Shown: positions 1 to 9,474 of the stretch, piece after piece | How positions within the stretch are numbered: the stretch's first letter is position 1 | How the letters are laid out: every line of letters starts with the position of its first letter | Assembly: GCF_009687885.1 (NCBI RefSeq) | Contig: NZ_BLAF01000025.1 | Coordinates: forward strand, 55,496-119,495 | From: Acrocarpospora pleiomorpha | Lineage (GTDB): Bacteria; Actinomycetota; Actinomycetes; Streptosporangiales; Streptosporangiaceae | DNA: 64,000 nucleotides | Direction of reading: 5' to 3' | Made by a program: the position numbers and the translations under genes | Notes under the pieces: model-generated | What the model saw: only the letters and a program-made list of their open reading frames with translations | Told to the model about the DNA's origin: nothing | The model's database searches: none

Positions 1-1175
1 GCCGCCTCGGCCAGCCCCGGGTGATCGGCGAACTGCTCGCCGGGGTGCTGCTCGGCCCGTCGCTGCTCGGCTGGTTGTGGCCGCAGGCGGCGACCGTCAT
101 CGCGCCCGACGACCGTGTCGCCGCCGCGCCGCTCAACGCGATCGCCTGGCTCGGGGTGGCACTGCTGCTCGTGCTGACCGGCATGGAGACCGACCTGGTC
201 GCCGTACGCAGGCTCGGCCGGCCGGCCACGTTCATCGCGGTCGGCGCGCTGGGTCTGCCCTTCGCGGCGGGGCTCGGCCTCGGGCTGCTCGTCCCGGTCT
301 CCTTCCACGGGGACACCGCGACGCGGGTGTCCTTCGCGCTGTTCCTCGCGGTGGCGCTCAGCATCTCCTCGTTGCCGGTGATCGCCCGCGTGCTGAGCGA
401 GCTGGGCATGCTGCGTAGCGACGCGGGCCAGTTGATCCTCGCGGTCGCGATGGCCAACGACCTGGTGGGATGGGTGGCGCTCGGCCTGGTGACCGCCGTG
501 GCGCAGGCGGCGCGGCCGACGCTCGCCGACGCCGCGATCCTGGTCGGCGGGGTGGTGCTGCTACTGATCCTCGCCTTCACGGTCGGCCAGCGCCTGGTCG
601 ACTCGGCGTTGCGCGCCACAGCCGGTGACGACGGCAAGGGCGCCGACGCGGGCGGGCTCGTGGTCGCGGTGGTCGCCACTGGCGTGCTGGCCGCGCTCGC
701 CCACTTCGCCGGGGCCGACGTCGTCATCGGCGCCTACCTGGCCGGACTGCTGCTCGGCCGGTCCCGCCGGTTCCCGCCGAGCCTGCGCCGCCAGCTCGAA
801 CCGCTCACCGTCACCATCCTCGCGCCGGTCTTCTTCGCCACGGCCGGGCTGCGGCTCGACCTGACCACGCTCGCCTCCTTCGAGGCTCTGGCCTGGGCGG
901 GCCTGGTGCTGCTGGTGGCGACCGTGAGCAAGGTCGCCGGGGCGATGGGCGGCGCCGCCCTCGCCCGCCTCGACCGGCGTGACGGGCTGGTGGTCGCCGT
1001 CGGCCTGAACGCCCGGGGCGCCGTCGAGGTGGTGATCGCCTCCGTCGGGCTGGCCACGGGGGTGCTGAGCAGCACCGCCTACACTGCGGTCGTGCTGATG
1101 GCCGTGCTCACGACGGTCGCCGCGCCGCCCCTGCTCCGGGCCCTGCGCCGGGAGCCCGCGAGGGCGGTGTCATGA
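1..1175 (+). CDS. Kef-type cation/proton antiporter, 5' end outside window
   Basis: Integral membrane monovalent cation:proton antiporter of the CPA2/Kef (Na_H_exchanger) family. The frame is open from base 3, so the gene starts upstream: the residues before the first GTG (21) read LGQPRV and run into IGELLAGVLLGPS, the conserved first-helix signature. About ten hydrophobic helices follow, including a conserved segment containing AMANDLVGW around base 450. No C-terminal TrkA-N or USP domain is present, so this is a short, membrane-only form. It overlaps the next permease gene by 4 bp (ATGA), suggesting co-translation with the siderophore permeases, an unusual partnership. Substrate ion is unknown. 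Confidence 0.85.
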   Translation, partial: RLGQPRVIGELLAGVLLGPSLLGWLWPQAATVIAPDDRVAAAPLNAIAWLGVALLLVLTGMETDLVAVRRLGRPATFIAVGALGLPFAAGLGLGLLVPVSFHGDTATRVSFALFLAVALSISSLPVIARVLSELGMLRSDAGQLILAVAMANDLVGWVALGLVTAVAQAARPTLADAAILVGGVVLLLILAFTVGQRLVDSALRATAGDDGKGADAGGLVVAVVATGVLAALAHFAGADVVIGAYLAGLLLGRSRRFPPSLRRQLEPLTVTILAPVFFATAGLRLDLTTLASFEALAWAGLVLLVATVSKVAGAMGGAALARLDRRDGLVVAVGLNARGAVEVVIASVGLATGVLSSTAYTAVVLMAVLTTVAAPPLLRALRREPARAVS

Positions 1176-2170
1176 CGTTCACCATGCGGGCGGCCGGCGC
1201 CCTCGGCGCGGCCGGACTGCTCGTGGCGCTCGTAGTGGCGAGCGTCGCCATCGGGTCGAAGGCCATCCCGTTCGACGACGTGTTCCGGCTGCTCGTGCAC
1301 TTCGACGGATCGGACGAGGCGCTGATCGTCCGGGACCTCCGGCTGCCTCGCACGCTTCTCGGGCTGGAGGCGGGCGCGGCGCTCGCGCTCGCCGGGGCCC
1401 TGATGCAGATGCTGACCCGTAACCCGCTGGCCGACCCCGGACTGCTCGGCGTGGAGGCCGGAGCGGTCATCGCCATCGCGCTCGCCATCAGCGTGTTCGG
1501 CCTCGGCGACCTGCCGGGCTTCGTGTGGTTCTCCTTCGCCGGATCGGCCGTGGCCACCGTGGTCGTCTACCTCATCGGCAGCGCCGTACCCGGCGGGACC
1601 GGGCCGGTGAGGCTGGCCCTGGCGGGAATGGCGGTCGGCGCCACCCTGGCCGCCTCGACCCAGGCGCTGGTGCTGACCGACCCCGAATCCTTCGAGCGCT
1701 ACCGCTACTGGGGTACCGGCGCTCTCAGCGGCCACGACGTCTCCGTGGGGGTGGAGGTCGCCCCCTTCATCGCCGTCGGCGTGTTGTTGTCGGGCACGCT
1801 GGCCAGGTCACTCAACGGCCTGGCCCTCGGCGACGACGTGGCGCGGAGCCTCGGCTACCACCCGGGCCGCACCCGGCTGCTCGGCGTCGTCGCCGTCACC
1901 CTGCTGTGCGGCGCGGCCACCGCCGCCGTCGGCCCGCTCGGGTTCGTCGGCCTGGTCGTCGCGCACGTCGCCCGGCTGATCGTCGGACCGGATGCCCGCT
2001 GGATTCTGCTGTACGCGGTGCTGCTCGGCCCCGTCGTGGTGCTCGCGGCCGACATCCTCGGCCGGTTGATGCTCTGGCCGGCAGAACTCGAAGCCGGGGT
2101 GGTGACCGCGCTGATCGGCACCCCGGTCTTCCTGCTGCTGGCCCGGCGCGGGAAGGTGAACCGCCTGTGA
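1172..2170 (+). CDS. FecCD-family siderophore ABC transporter permease
   Basis: Polytopic inner-membrane permease of an iron-siderophore (BtuC/FecCD) ABC importer, 332 residues, the normal family length. Residues about 55-100 hold the signature RLPRTLLGL...GALMQ.LTRNPLADPGLLGV, and the C-terminal part has the usual GPLGFVGLVVAHVARL coupling region. About nine hydrophobic helices are visible. ATG start overlaps the antiporter stop by 4 bp; its stop overlaps the GTG of the second permease, so the two permeases probably form the heterodimeric channel. No ATPase or substrate-binding lipoprotein is present downstream; both presumably lie upstream of the window or elsewhere. Confidence 0.92.
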   Translation: MTFTMRAAGALGAAGLLVALVVASVAIGSKAIPFDDVFRLLVHFDGSDEALIVRDLRLPRTLLGLEAGAALALAGALMQMLTRNPLADPGLLGVEAGAVIAIALAISVFGLGDLPGFVWFSFAGSAVATVVVYLIGSAVPGGTGPVRLALAGMAVGATLAASTQALVLTDPESFERYRYWGTGALSGHDVSVGVEVAPFIAVGVLLSGTLARSLNGLALGDDVARSLGYHPGRTRLLGVVAVTLLCGAATAAVGPLGFVGLVVAHVARLIVGPDARWILLYAVLLGPVVVLAADILGRLMLWPAELEAGVVTALIGTPVFLLLARRGKVNRL

Positions 2171-3225
2171 GCCCCGGTGACCTGCTCATCCGTACACCAG
2201 GGCAGCGGGTGTCCGCGCGCGTGCACCGCGGGGCCGCGCTGGTCGGCACTCTGCTGGTCGCCGCCCTGGCCGTCGTCACCGTGCTCGCCGTGGGCACCGG
2301 TGACTACGACATCGCGCCCGCCGACGTGATCCGCGTCCTGACCGGGGAAGGGAAACGCGCCCACGTCTTCGTGGTGGAGACGCTGCGCCTGCCCCGTGTG
2401 CTGACAGCGATCCTCGTCGGAGCCGCACTCGGCCTGGCCGGGGCGCTGTTCCAGAGCCTCACCCGCAACCCGCTGGGCAGCCCCGACGTCCTCGGTTTCG
2501 GTACGGGCGCCGCTACCGGCGCCCTGCTCCAGATCATCGTCCTCGGCGGCGGCATGACCGCGGTCGCCGGCAGCGCCCTGGCCGGTGGCCTGGCGACCGC
2601 ACTCGTCATCTACGGGCTGGCGTTCCGCCGCGGCGTGCACGGCGACCGGCTGATCCTGGTCGGCCTGGCGGTCAGCTGCGGCCTGGTCGCGGTCAACACC
2701 TATCTGATCGCCCGCGCGGACTTCGCCGACGCCCACGTCGCGGTGACGTGGCTGACCGGCAACCTGAACGGCCGCACCTGGGACCAGGTCCACCTTTTGA
2801 CGGTCGCACTGGCCGTGCTGCTGCCCCTCACCCTCGGGTTCGGCCGCCGGTTGCGTCTCATGGAACTGGGCGACGAACTCGCGACCGCCCTGGGTATCGC
2901 GGTGGAGAGATCACGGCTGACCCTCCTCCTGCTCGGGGTCGGTCTGACCGCCGTCGCGACCGTGGCCGCCGGGCCCATCCCGTTCGTGGCGTTGGCCGCG
3001 CCGCAGCTGGCCCGGCGGCTGACAGGGGCCACCTGTCCGGTGCCGGTGGTCTCCGCTCTGATGGGTGCTCTGCTCCTGCTGGCGGCCGACCTGGCGGCGC
3101 AGCGGGTATTCGCTCCTGCGCAGCTTCCCGTGGGGGTGATGACGGGGTCGCTCGGTGGGGTGTATCTGGTGTGGCTGCTGCTCACGGACCGGCGCCGAGC
3201 CAGGAGCGGGCGAATCGGCCTGTGA
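2167..3225 (+). CDS. second FecCD-family siderophore ABC transporter permease
   Basis: Second half of the permease pair, 352 residues from GTG 2167, which overlaps the previous stop as GTGA. The frame is also open far upstream, but that part lies antisense-like inside the first permease and lacks family signal. Signature TLRLPRVLTAILVGAALG...SLTRNPLGSPDVLGFG is present at about residues 75-115, with GPIPFVALAAPQLARR near the C terminus. It shares only the family scaffold with its neighbour, as expected for FepD/FepG-type heterodimers. Its stop codon abuts the stop of the convergent gene with no spacer, so no terminator can sit between them. Iron-regulated expression is likely but no DtxR box is within view. 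Confidence 0.92.
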   Translation: MSPGDLLIRTPGQRVSARVHRGAALVGTLLVAALAVVTVLAVGTGDYDIAPADVIRVLTGEGKRAHVFVVETLRLPRVLTAILVGAALGLAGALFQSLTRNPLGSPDVLGFGTGAATGALLQIIVLGGGMTAVAGSALAGGLATALVIYGLAFRRGVHGDRLILVGLAVSCGLVAVNTYLIARADFADAHVAVTWLTGNLNGRTWDQVHLLTVALAVLLPLTLGFGRRLRLMELGDELATALGIAVERSRLTLLLLGVGLTAVATVAAGPIPFVALAAPQLARRLTGATCPVPVVSALMGALLLLAADLAAQRVFAPAQLPVGVMTGSLGGVYLVWLLLTDRRRARSGRIGL

Positions 3226-5418
3226 TCACCCGGTCGGGTTCTGGGCTATTGGACGCTCCCGTGCCGCAGGGACCAGGTCTTGGGCGAGGAGCTCGGTGGG
3301 TGTGAGTTGGAGGGCGCGGATGCCTGCGCTCAGGACCAGGGGGACGGCCAGGGCCAGGGCCATTGAGAGGACGGCCGCGCCTGAGTCGTTGACGAGCATG
3401 CCGACCACGCCGCTGACCAGGGCGCCCAGGAGGCCAGCTTTCAGCATGGGGGCGCGTTCGAATGCCACTGGGAGGACTCCGGCGGTGGCTGCGCCGGGGC
3501 GGAGCAGAGCGAAGATGAGGAAGGCGAAGGCGGCGATGACGACGGGCATCAGGTTGGGGCTGAGGAGCGTGTGCAGCATCGCTTCCAGTTTGCGGGTGAT
3601 CACTGGCAGGAAGGTGCCGTCGATCACCTGGCCGACGAAACGGCCCAGGTGCGTCTGCGAGGCCGGGGGGCGGCGGTAGTCGAGGTAGGCGATGGCCATG
3701 ACGATCACGCCGCCCGCGACGCAGAACGCGCCCAGCTTGATGATCGACACGCGCTTGCCCGCAACGATCAGCGTCGCGACCGCGATACCGGGTACGAACG
3801 CGATCACTCCGCCGAAGTCGCTCCCGATTCCCGGCCAGCCGTCCAACACCATGGCGAAGATGCCGAGACTCGCCACCAGGGCGACGGCCAGGCTTCGCCT
3901 GCCGTGTCGTACCAGTGTGTCGGCGGCGGCCGTGGCGACGAGCAGGACGGCGGTGGCGAGCAGCGCGAACGGGATGTTGCCGAGGCCGTAGTAGCGGGCG
4001 CCCACCACGCCGGTGTAGCCCATCACGCCGTTGAGCTGGAGATGAGTCCCGGTCAGCAGGTCACCGAGCAGGACCGCCGCCGTCACACCCGCGACAACCC
4101 CCAGCGGAAGAAGGACATTCTCCGCCGAACCCGAACCCGAATTGGGGGTGCGGCGGGTGAGCAGTCTGGGGAGGCTGAGGGCGATGGTTGCGAGGGCTGC
4201 CGCGAACGTGATGATTCCGGCGGCCAGGGTCAGGGTGGGGGATCCGGTGGCGGCCCAGGGTGTGAGGTTGGTGAGGTAGGTCGCGGCGGGGATCGATGCG
4301 AGGGCGACCGCCGCGACGCGGACCGCGCCGAGGCCCTTGCGGCGGCGCAGCAGGAAGAAGGCGGAGGCGTAGAAGAGGACCTGGAGGACGGCCAGGCAGG
4401 TGAAGAAGATTCCGCCCATGTCGCGGATGGTCTGACCGGCGACGTCCGCGGTGCGGAGCCGCTCGACGGCCTCCTCCAGGGCGATCGGCTCGCCGGGCTG
4501 CCAGGCCTGTCCGATGGCCGTCGCCGGGATGTCGGCAGCGGTCCAGCCCGCGCTGAGGAACAGGCTCGTGGTGAGGTCGGGCAGGATGACCATGTCGTCC
4601 CGGTGCGTCGAGGCCGCCCCCAGCAACCGCGTCGTGCCCGCCCCCGGCGGCTGGGTCGAGGCCGGTGTCGCCGGGCGCATCATGGCGACCCGCAGATGCG
4701 GTACGGAACCGTGATCGGACACCCCGGCCACCAGCACCGTGAAGGACGACGGCAGCCCGGCCAGTACGGTCCCCACCTGGGTGTCGGCCGTGCGGACGGC
4801 GGCGCGTCTGGCCTCGGGGGAGAGCTTCTCCGCGGTCCTGGTGAGCTTTTCGCCGTCCAGGTAGGGGCGGACCACGCTGTCCACGTCCACGGCGAGGATC
4901 TCGCAGCGGGACCAGTCGGTGACCCGGTCCACGGACGGCTCGTAGAAGTCGACCGCGCCGTTCTCGTCGGAGAGGGCCAGGGCCGCGCCGGGTCCCACCG
5001 CCATCGTGCAGCGGTCCGCGTGCCGGATCCGGCCGACGGTGCCCGCGGTCGGCACCCCGGCGACCGAGGAGAACCAGCCGAACTCGCGGAGCGCGGGTTC
5101 CCGCAGGCCGGTGTCGGGTTCCGGCGGCAGGCCGCAGCGGGAGCCCACCGCCGATCGTACGCCGGCCGAGACGGTCAGCCACCCGTCGTACGGACACGTG
5201 ACGCTGCCCACCGTGCGCACCGAGAGCGAGCCGACGGCGCTCTGCCCGGCGAGCCGCCACAGGTTGGGGGTGTCGGTGGCGTTGACGTCGCTCCACATCA
5301 GCCCGGGCACCCCGATCAGGGCGACCCGCCCGGCATCGACGGGATTCGCCCGGGCCGGTGCGGCCGCGAACGCCAGGCCGTACAAGATGACGGCCAGCCC
5401 GACCAGCGCGCGCCTCAC
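3226..5418 (-). CDS. secreted alkaline-phosphatase-like domain fused to polytopic membrane domain
   Basis: 730-residue protein of unknown function. GTG start is fixed by an SD GGAGGT six bases upstream. Residues 1-25 look like a signal peptide ending at ARA. Residues about 30-330 are predicted extracytoplasmic and recall the alkaline phosphatase/sulfatase superfamily only weakly: a DTPNLWRL stretch near residue 49 and a SDHG motif at 234-237. From about residue 336 there are roughly ten hydrophobic helices carrying unusual conserved-looking motifs: ARYYGLGN (474-481), GSDFGG (532-537) and VNDSG (676-680). No metal-ligand set can be confirmed by eye. Immediately upstream on the same strand lies a secreted glycosidase-like gene, suggesting envelope or glycan metabolism. 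Confidence 0.6.
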   Translation of the reverse strand: MRRALVGLAVILYGLAFAAAPARANPVDAGRVALIGVPGLMWSDVNATDTPNLWRLAGQSAVGSLSVRTVGSVTCPYDGWLTVSAGVRSAVGSRCGLPPEPDTGLREPALREFGWFSSVAGVPTAGTVGRIRHADRCTMAVGPGAALALSDENGAVDFYEPSVDRVTDWSRCEILAVDVDSVVRPYLDGEKLTRTAEKLSPEARRAAVRTADTQVGTVLAGLPSSFTVLVAGVSDHGSVPHLRVAMMRPATPASTQPPGAGTTRLLGAASTHRDDMVILPDLTTSLFLSAGWTAADIPATAIGQAWQPGEPIALEEAVERLRTADVAGQTIRDMGGIFFTCLAVLQVLFYASAFFLLRRRKGLGAVRVAAVALASIPAATYLTNLTPWAATGSPTLTLAAGIITFAAALATIALSLPRLLTRRTPNSGSGSAENVLLPLGVVAGVTAAVLLGDLLTGTHLQLNGVMGYTGVVGARYYGLGNIPFALLATAVLLVATAAADTLVRHGRRSLAVALVASLGIFAMVLDGWPGIGSDFGGVIAFVPGIAVATLIVAGKRVSIIKLGAFCVAGGVIVMAIAYLDYRRPPASQTHLGRFVGQVIDGTFLPVITRKLEAMLHTLLSPNLMPVVIAAFAFLIFALLRPGAATAGVLPVAFERAPMLKAGLLGALVSGVVGMLVNDSGAAVLSMALALAVPLVLSAGIRALQLTPTELLAQDLVPAARERPIAQNPTG

Positions 5419-5512
5419 CGAATGACCTCCCCGAACTCGTGAACGGCAAGGGGCACCGTAGGGGCAACCGACCCCCGGCGTCCAGGCGACGCCGCGCGAG
5501 CGCCCGATGAGG

Positions 5513-7045
5513 CTAGGGAAGGGTGATTTTCACGGTTGTGGGGGCGCTCTCGTTGTGCAGGCGGTCGAGCGCGGTCACGTGGAAGAACCCGCCCGCTTTG
5601 AGCTGGTACGCGGGACTGGCGCTCGCCGGGATGACCGCGACCAGATTGCGCCCGTCAGCGGTGGCGCAGCTGTTCTGCTGGGAGGTCCGGTAGACGGCGT
5701 ACGCCCTGGCCCCCGGCTGGGCCTGCCACACGAGGGCGCCGCCGACGGCGCGGACCTGCGCGGGAGCGGCCGGAGTGCTCTTGGGGAGGCCCTGGATCAG
5801 CGGCAGCAGCGCGGGACGGGCGTAGTGGTCCTCCTCCAGCCGGTCCATCACCTTGAGCGGATTGCCCCGGACCTGCGACGCGCTGAAGTACACATCCCCC
5901 TTCACCTCCGGAAATTTCTGGTTCAGCGCCAGATGCGCGGGCATCTCACCCGCCTTCGACCAGGCGCCCTCCGTCCCGACCTGATACAACGCCTGCCCGA
6001 TGTAAAGATCGACCCCGGTCCCGCGCACGGCCTTCGCCCACCACGGCACGAGCACCTTGTAGTCGGCGATCGCCAGCCCTCGCGGCCAGTAGAGCTGCGG
6101 CGTCAGATAGTCCACCGACCCCGCTTTGATCCACGCCTTCGGATCCGCATAAATCTGGTCATATGCGGACATGCCGCGCGTGTTCGATCCGTTCGGGTCG
6201 TCGGACTTGTTGCGCCAGATCCCGAACGGGCTGATCCCGAACTTCACATACGGCTTGGTCTCGCGGACCGCCTTCGACACCTGCGCGACCAGCTTGTTGA
6301 CGTTGCTCCGCCGCCAGTTCGCCAGCGTCTTCCCATCCCCGTATTTCCGGAATGCCGCCGAGTCCGCGAACTTCGCCCCACTCCCCGGATACGGGTAGAA
6401 GTAGTCGTCGAAGTGCACCCCGTCCACGTCATACCGCCGCACGACATCCTTGATCACGCGCGTGACATGATCCCGCACCTGCGGCAACCCCGGATTGTAG
6501 TAAAGCCGCCCCTCATGCTTGACCGTCCACTCCGGATGCACCCGCGCCGGATGCCCCGCGGGCAGCTTCGCCGTCTTGTCGTCATACGCCGCCCGATACG
6601 GGTTGAACCACGCGTGGAACTCCAGCCCCCGCTTGTGCGCCTCGTCCACCAGGAACGGCAGCGGATCCCACCCCGGATCCTTGCCCGCCGTCCCCGTCAG
6701 GAACTTCGACCACGGCTCGAGCGACGACCGGTAGACCGCGTCCGACGCGGGCCGCACCTGCAGGAAGACCGCGTTGAACTTGCGCTTCACCGCCGTGTCC
6801 AGCAGCTTCACATACTCGCTCCGCTGCCGGTCCGGGCTCAGCCCGGTCTTGGACGGCCAGTCCAGATTGTGCACGGTCGTGATCCACATGCCCCGCAGTT
6901 GGCGCTTGTCGCTCCCGGGCGCGCACGTCGCCGGCGGAACGTTCCCGCCCGTGGCGGTCCCCGGGGTCAGCGCATACGCCGCCACTGAGGCCGCGGACAC
7001 GGCGACGGTCGCGACGGCGAGAACCTGACCCACCTGACGTTTCAC
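5513..7045 (-). CDS. secreted glycosyl hydrolase-like protein (GHL10/YngK family)
   Basis: 510-residue exoprotein. GTG start has SD GAGGAGG five bases upstream. Residues 1-35 are a signal sequence (MKRQVGQVLAVATVAVSAAS). The body (about 45-400) matches the GHL10 (DUF187, PF02638) TIM-barrel family: RGMWITTVHNLDWPS, FNAVFLQVRPASDA.Y, EFHAWFNPYR, and YDVDGVHFDDYFYPYP with the conserved Asp pair. The last 90 residues (from PAAPAQVRA) resemble a fibronectin-III-like or Ig-like module. Related proteins act on cell-surface or other polysaccharides, but the substrate here is unknown. Same strand as, and upstream of, the phosphatase-like membrane protein. Confidence 0.85.
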   Translation of the reverse strand: MKRQVGQVLAVATVAVSAASVAAYALTPGTATGGNVPPATCAPGSDKRQLRGMWITTVHNLDWPSKTGLSPDRQRSEYVKLLDTAVKRKFNAVFLQVRPASDAVYRSSLEPWSKFLTGTAGKDPGWDPLPFLVDEAHKRGLEFHAWFNPYRAAYDDKTAKLPAGHPARVHPEWTVKHEGRLYYNPGLPQVRDHVTRVIKDVVRRYDVDGVHFDDYFYPYPGSGAKFADSAAFRKYGDGKTLANWRRSNVNKLVAQVSKAVRETKPYVKFGISPFGIWRNKSDDPNGSNTRGMSAYDQIYADPKAWIKAGSVDYLTPQLYWPRGLAIADYKVLVPWWAKAVRGTGVDLYIGQALYQVGTEGAWSKAGEMPAHLALNQKFPEVKGDVYFSASQVRGNPLKVMDRLEEDHYARPALLPLIQGLPKSTPAAPAQVRAVGGALVWQAQPGARAYAVYRTSQQNSCATADGRNLVAVIPASASPAYQLKAGGFFHVTALDRLHNESAPTTVKITLP

Positions 7046-7164
7046 TGAGCCTCCTCGGAGAACGGCTCCTCAGTGTCGCATCGGCGTGGGCATGCTTTGG
7101 CCGGAAAAAAGAAATCGACTCGTGATGCGCATGTGACGAAAGGCACCTATGAGCATTGCCCGGC

Positions 7165-7189
7165 CGCCGGCCGCGCGAAACGGCCGGCG
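7165..7189 (-). terminator. hairpin downstream of the EF-G-like gene
   Basis: Nine-base perfect stem CGCCGGCCG/CGGCCGGCG with a 7-base loop, 13 bases beyond the minus-strand stop at 7202. No clear U-tract, as is common in actinobacterial terminators. The rest of the 156-bp gap to the GHL10 gene (7046-7201) holds only that gene's SD and presumably its promoter. Confidence 0.5.
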
Positions 7190-7201
7190 CTCGGAAACCC
7201 C

Positions 7202-9319
7202 TTAATCCTCGGTGCTCGCGACCTTGTCCGCGAGATGGGACGGCAGCGGCTCATAACGGAGGAAACCGCGATGGAATGACCCGGTTCCATGCGACATCGA
7301 CCGTAGATCTATCGCGTATCGCGTGATTTCCAGCTCGGGCACCTCGGCCCGCACCAGGGTGCGCCCGGTGCCCACCGCCTCGGTGCCGAGCACCCGCCCG
7401 CGCCGGGAGGACAGGTCCGACATGACGGCGCCCACGTACTCGTCGGAGACGAGCACCGACACCTCGTCCACCGGTTCGAGCAGCAGCGCCGGGACCTTCG
7501 CGGCGGCCTCGCGCAGGGCCAGCTGCCCGGCGATCTGGAACGCCATGTCGGAGGAGTCCACCGAGTGTGCCTTCCCGTCGTACAGGGTGACCCGGATGTC
7601 CACCATCGGATACCCGGCGACCACGCCGCGATCCATCTGGGCCCGCACGCCCTTCTCCACCGACGGGATGAACTGGCGCGGCACCACGCCACCGACGATC
7701 TTGTCCACGAACTCGAACCCGCCGCCGGACGGGAGCGGTTCCACCTCGACGTGGCAGACCGCGTACTGCCCGTGCCCGCCGGTCTGCTTCACGTTGCGGC
7801 CCATGCCCTGCGCCCGGCCGCCGAACGTCTCGCGCAGCGGCACCCGCAGCTCGATCTTCTCGACCTCCACGCCGTGCCGCTTGGCCAGCCGGTCCAGCAG
7901 CACGTCGGCGTGGGCCTCGCCCATGCACCACAGCACCAGCTGCCGGGTCTCCGCGTTGTTCTCCAGACGCAGCGTCGGATCCTCGGCCACCAGCCGGGCC
8001 AGCGCCTGCGACATCTTGTCCTCGTCGGCCTTGGACTTGGCCCGGATCGCCACCGGCAGCAGCGGCTCCGGCATCTCCCAGGGCCGCATCAGCAGCGGCC
8101 GCTCCTTGTCCGAGAGCGTGTCGCCGGTCTCGGCGTGGGCCAGCTTGGCCACCACGCAGACGTCCCCGGCCACGCATTTGGCGATCGGCCGCTGGGTCTT
8201 GCCGAGCGGCGAGGTGAGCGCGCCGATCCGCTCGTCCAGGTCGTGCTCGCGATCCGGCACGTGCCCGGAGACGTGCACGGTCATGTCCGGGCGCAGCGTC
8301 CCGGAGAACACCCGCACCAGGCTGATCCGCCCCACATACGGATCGGAGGTGGTCTTCACCACCTCCGCCACCAGCGGCCCGTCCGGGTCGCAGGACGGGA
8401 CGGCGACCGGCTTGCCGTCCAGCGTGGTGACCTCGGGCAGCCGGTGCTCCGGCGGGCACGGGAAGCCCTGCGTGATCACTTCCAGCAGCTCCAGCAGCCC
8501 CACCCCGGGCGCGACCGCCAGCACCGGGTGGAATCCGGCCCGCGCGACGGCCTTCTCCAGGTCGTCGATGAGCACCTTGGTGTCGATCTCCTCGCCGGAG
8601 AGGTAACGGTCCATCAGGGACTCGTCCTCGCTCTCCTGGATGATCCCCTCGATCAGCTCGCCGCGATACTGCTCGATCAGCTCCAGCTGCTCGGCGTCCG
8701 GCTCCCGTTCGGTACGGCTCCCGCCGCCATAGTCGAAGAAACGCTGCGACAGCAGCCCCAGCAGCCCGGTGCCGTTCACCGGCAGGTAGAGGGGGGCGAC
8801 GCCGTCGCCGAAGGCGTCCTGGCAGGAGGCGAGCACCTCGTCGAAGTTGGCCCGCTGGTGATCGATCTTGGTGATGACGACCGCGCGGGGCATGCCGACG
8901 CCCGCGCACTCCTCCCAGAGCATCCGGGTGAGCCCGTCGATGCCCTCGGCGGCCGACACCACGAACAGCGCCGCGTCCGCCGCGCGCAGCCCGGCCCGCA
9001 GGTCGCCCACGAAGTCGGCGTATCCGGGCGTGTCCAGCAGGTTGATCTTGATTCCGTTGTGGACCACGGGAGCCAGGGACAGGTTGACCGAGCGCTGTTG
9101 CCGTACCTCGACCTCGTCGAAGTCGCTCACCGTGGTGCCGTCCTCGACCCGGCCGGCCCGCTGGATGGCGCCCGTGGCCGCCAGCAGCGCCTCCACCAGG
9201 GTCGTCTTGCCCGCTCCGGAGTGGCCGACCAGCACGACATTGCGCACCATGTCCGCCCGATCGGCCGTGGGTGCCCTGCCCGCGGCCCCTGATGTCCCTC
9301 CGCCAACTCTTTCCGCCAC
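7202..9319 (-). CDS. elongation factor G-like GTPase
   Basis: Translational GTPase-like protein, 705 residues from the GTG at 9319, chosen because GGGAGG stands four bases upstream and because family members begin shortly before VRNVVLVGHSGAGKT. G1 is GHSGAGKTT (32-40), G3 DTPG (96-99), and G4 reads TKID (150-153) instead of the canonical NKxD. Domains II, III (with SADEDKMSQALARL-type region), IV (GGHGQYAVC, GYPMVDIRVTLYDG) and V follow, as in EF-G. Actinobacteria carry such EF-G-like proteins besides the true fusA in the ribosomal operon; the precise role is unproven. Divergent from pgsA across a 213-bp region. Confidence 0.88.
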   Translation of the reverse strand: MAERVGGGTSGAAGRAPTADRADMVRNVVLVGHSGAGKTTLVEALLAATGAIQRAGRVEDGTTVSDFDEVEVRQQRSVNLSLAPVVHNGIKINLLDTPGYADFVGDLRAGLRAADAALFVVSAAEGIDGLTRMLWEECAGVGMPRAVVITKIDHQRANFDEVLASCQDAFGDGVAPLYLPVNGTGLLGLLSQRFFDYGGGSRTEREPDAEQLELIEQYRGELIEGIIQESEDESLMDRYLSGEEIDTKVLIDDLEKAVARAGFHPVLAVAPGVGLLELLEVITQGFPCPPEHRLPEVTTLDGKPVAVPSCDPDGPLVAEVVKTTSDPYVGRISLVRVFSGTLRPDMTVHVSGHVPDREHDLDERIGALTSPLGKTQRPIAKCVAGDVCVVAKLAHAETGDTLSDKERPLLMRPWEMPEPLLPVAIRAKSKADEDKMSQALARLVAEDPTLRLENNAETRQLVLWCMGEAHADVLLDRLAKRHGVEVEKIELRVPLRETFGGRAQGMGRNVKQTGGHGQYAVCHVEVEPLPSGGGFEFVDKIVGGVVPRQFIPSVEKGVRAQMDRGVVAGYPMVDIRVTLYDGKAHSVDSSDMAFQIAGQLALREAAAKVPALLLEPVDEVSVLVSDEYVGAVMSDLSSRRGRVLGTEAVGTGRTLVRAEVPELEITRYAIDLRSMSHGTGSFHRGFLRYEPLPSHLADKVASTED

Positions 9320-9474
9320 ATCGCCTCCCGGGTCTGAGAAGGTCGCGAGCGGTCGTTCCAGCCCATACGCGCACGTCGCGGGCCGGAGCGGCCGCCCCCG
9401 GCCGCAGCTGCGCGCCCTTCCGCACCCCCGGTACTTCAGGCGCGTGTAACCCACCCTTTACCGATGTGCCCCAG

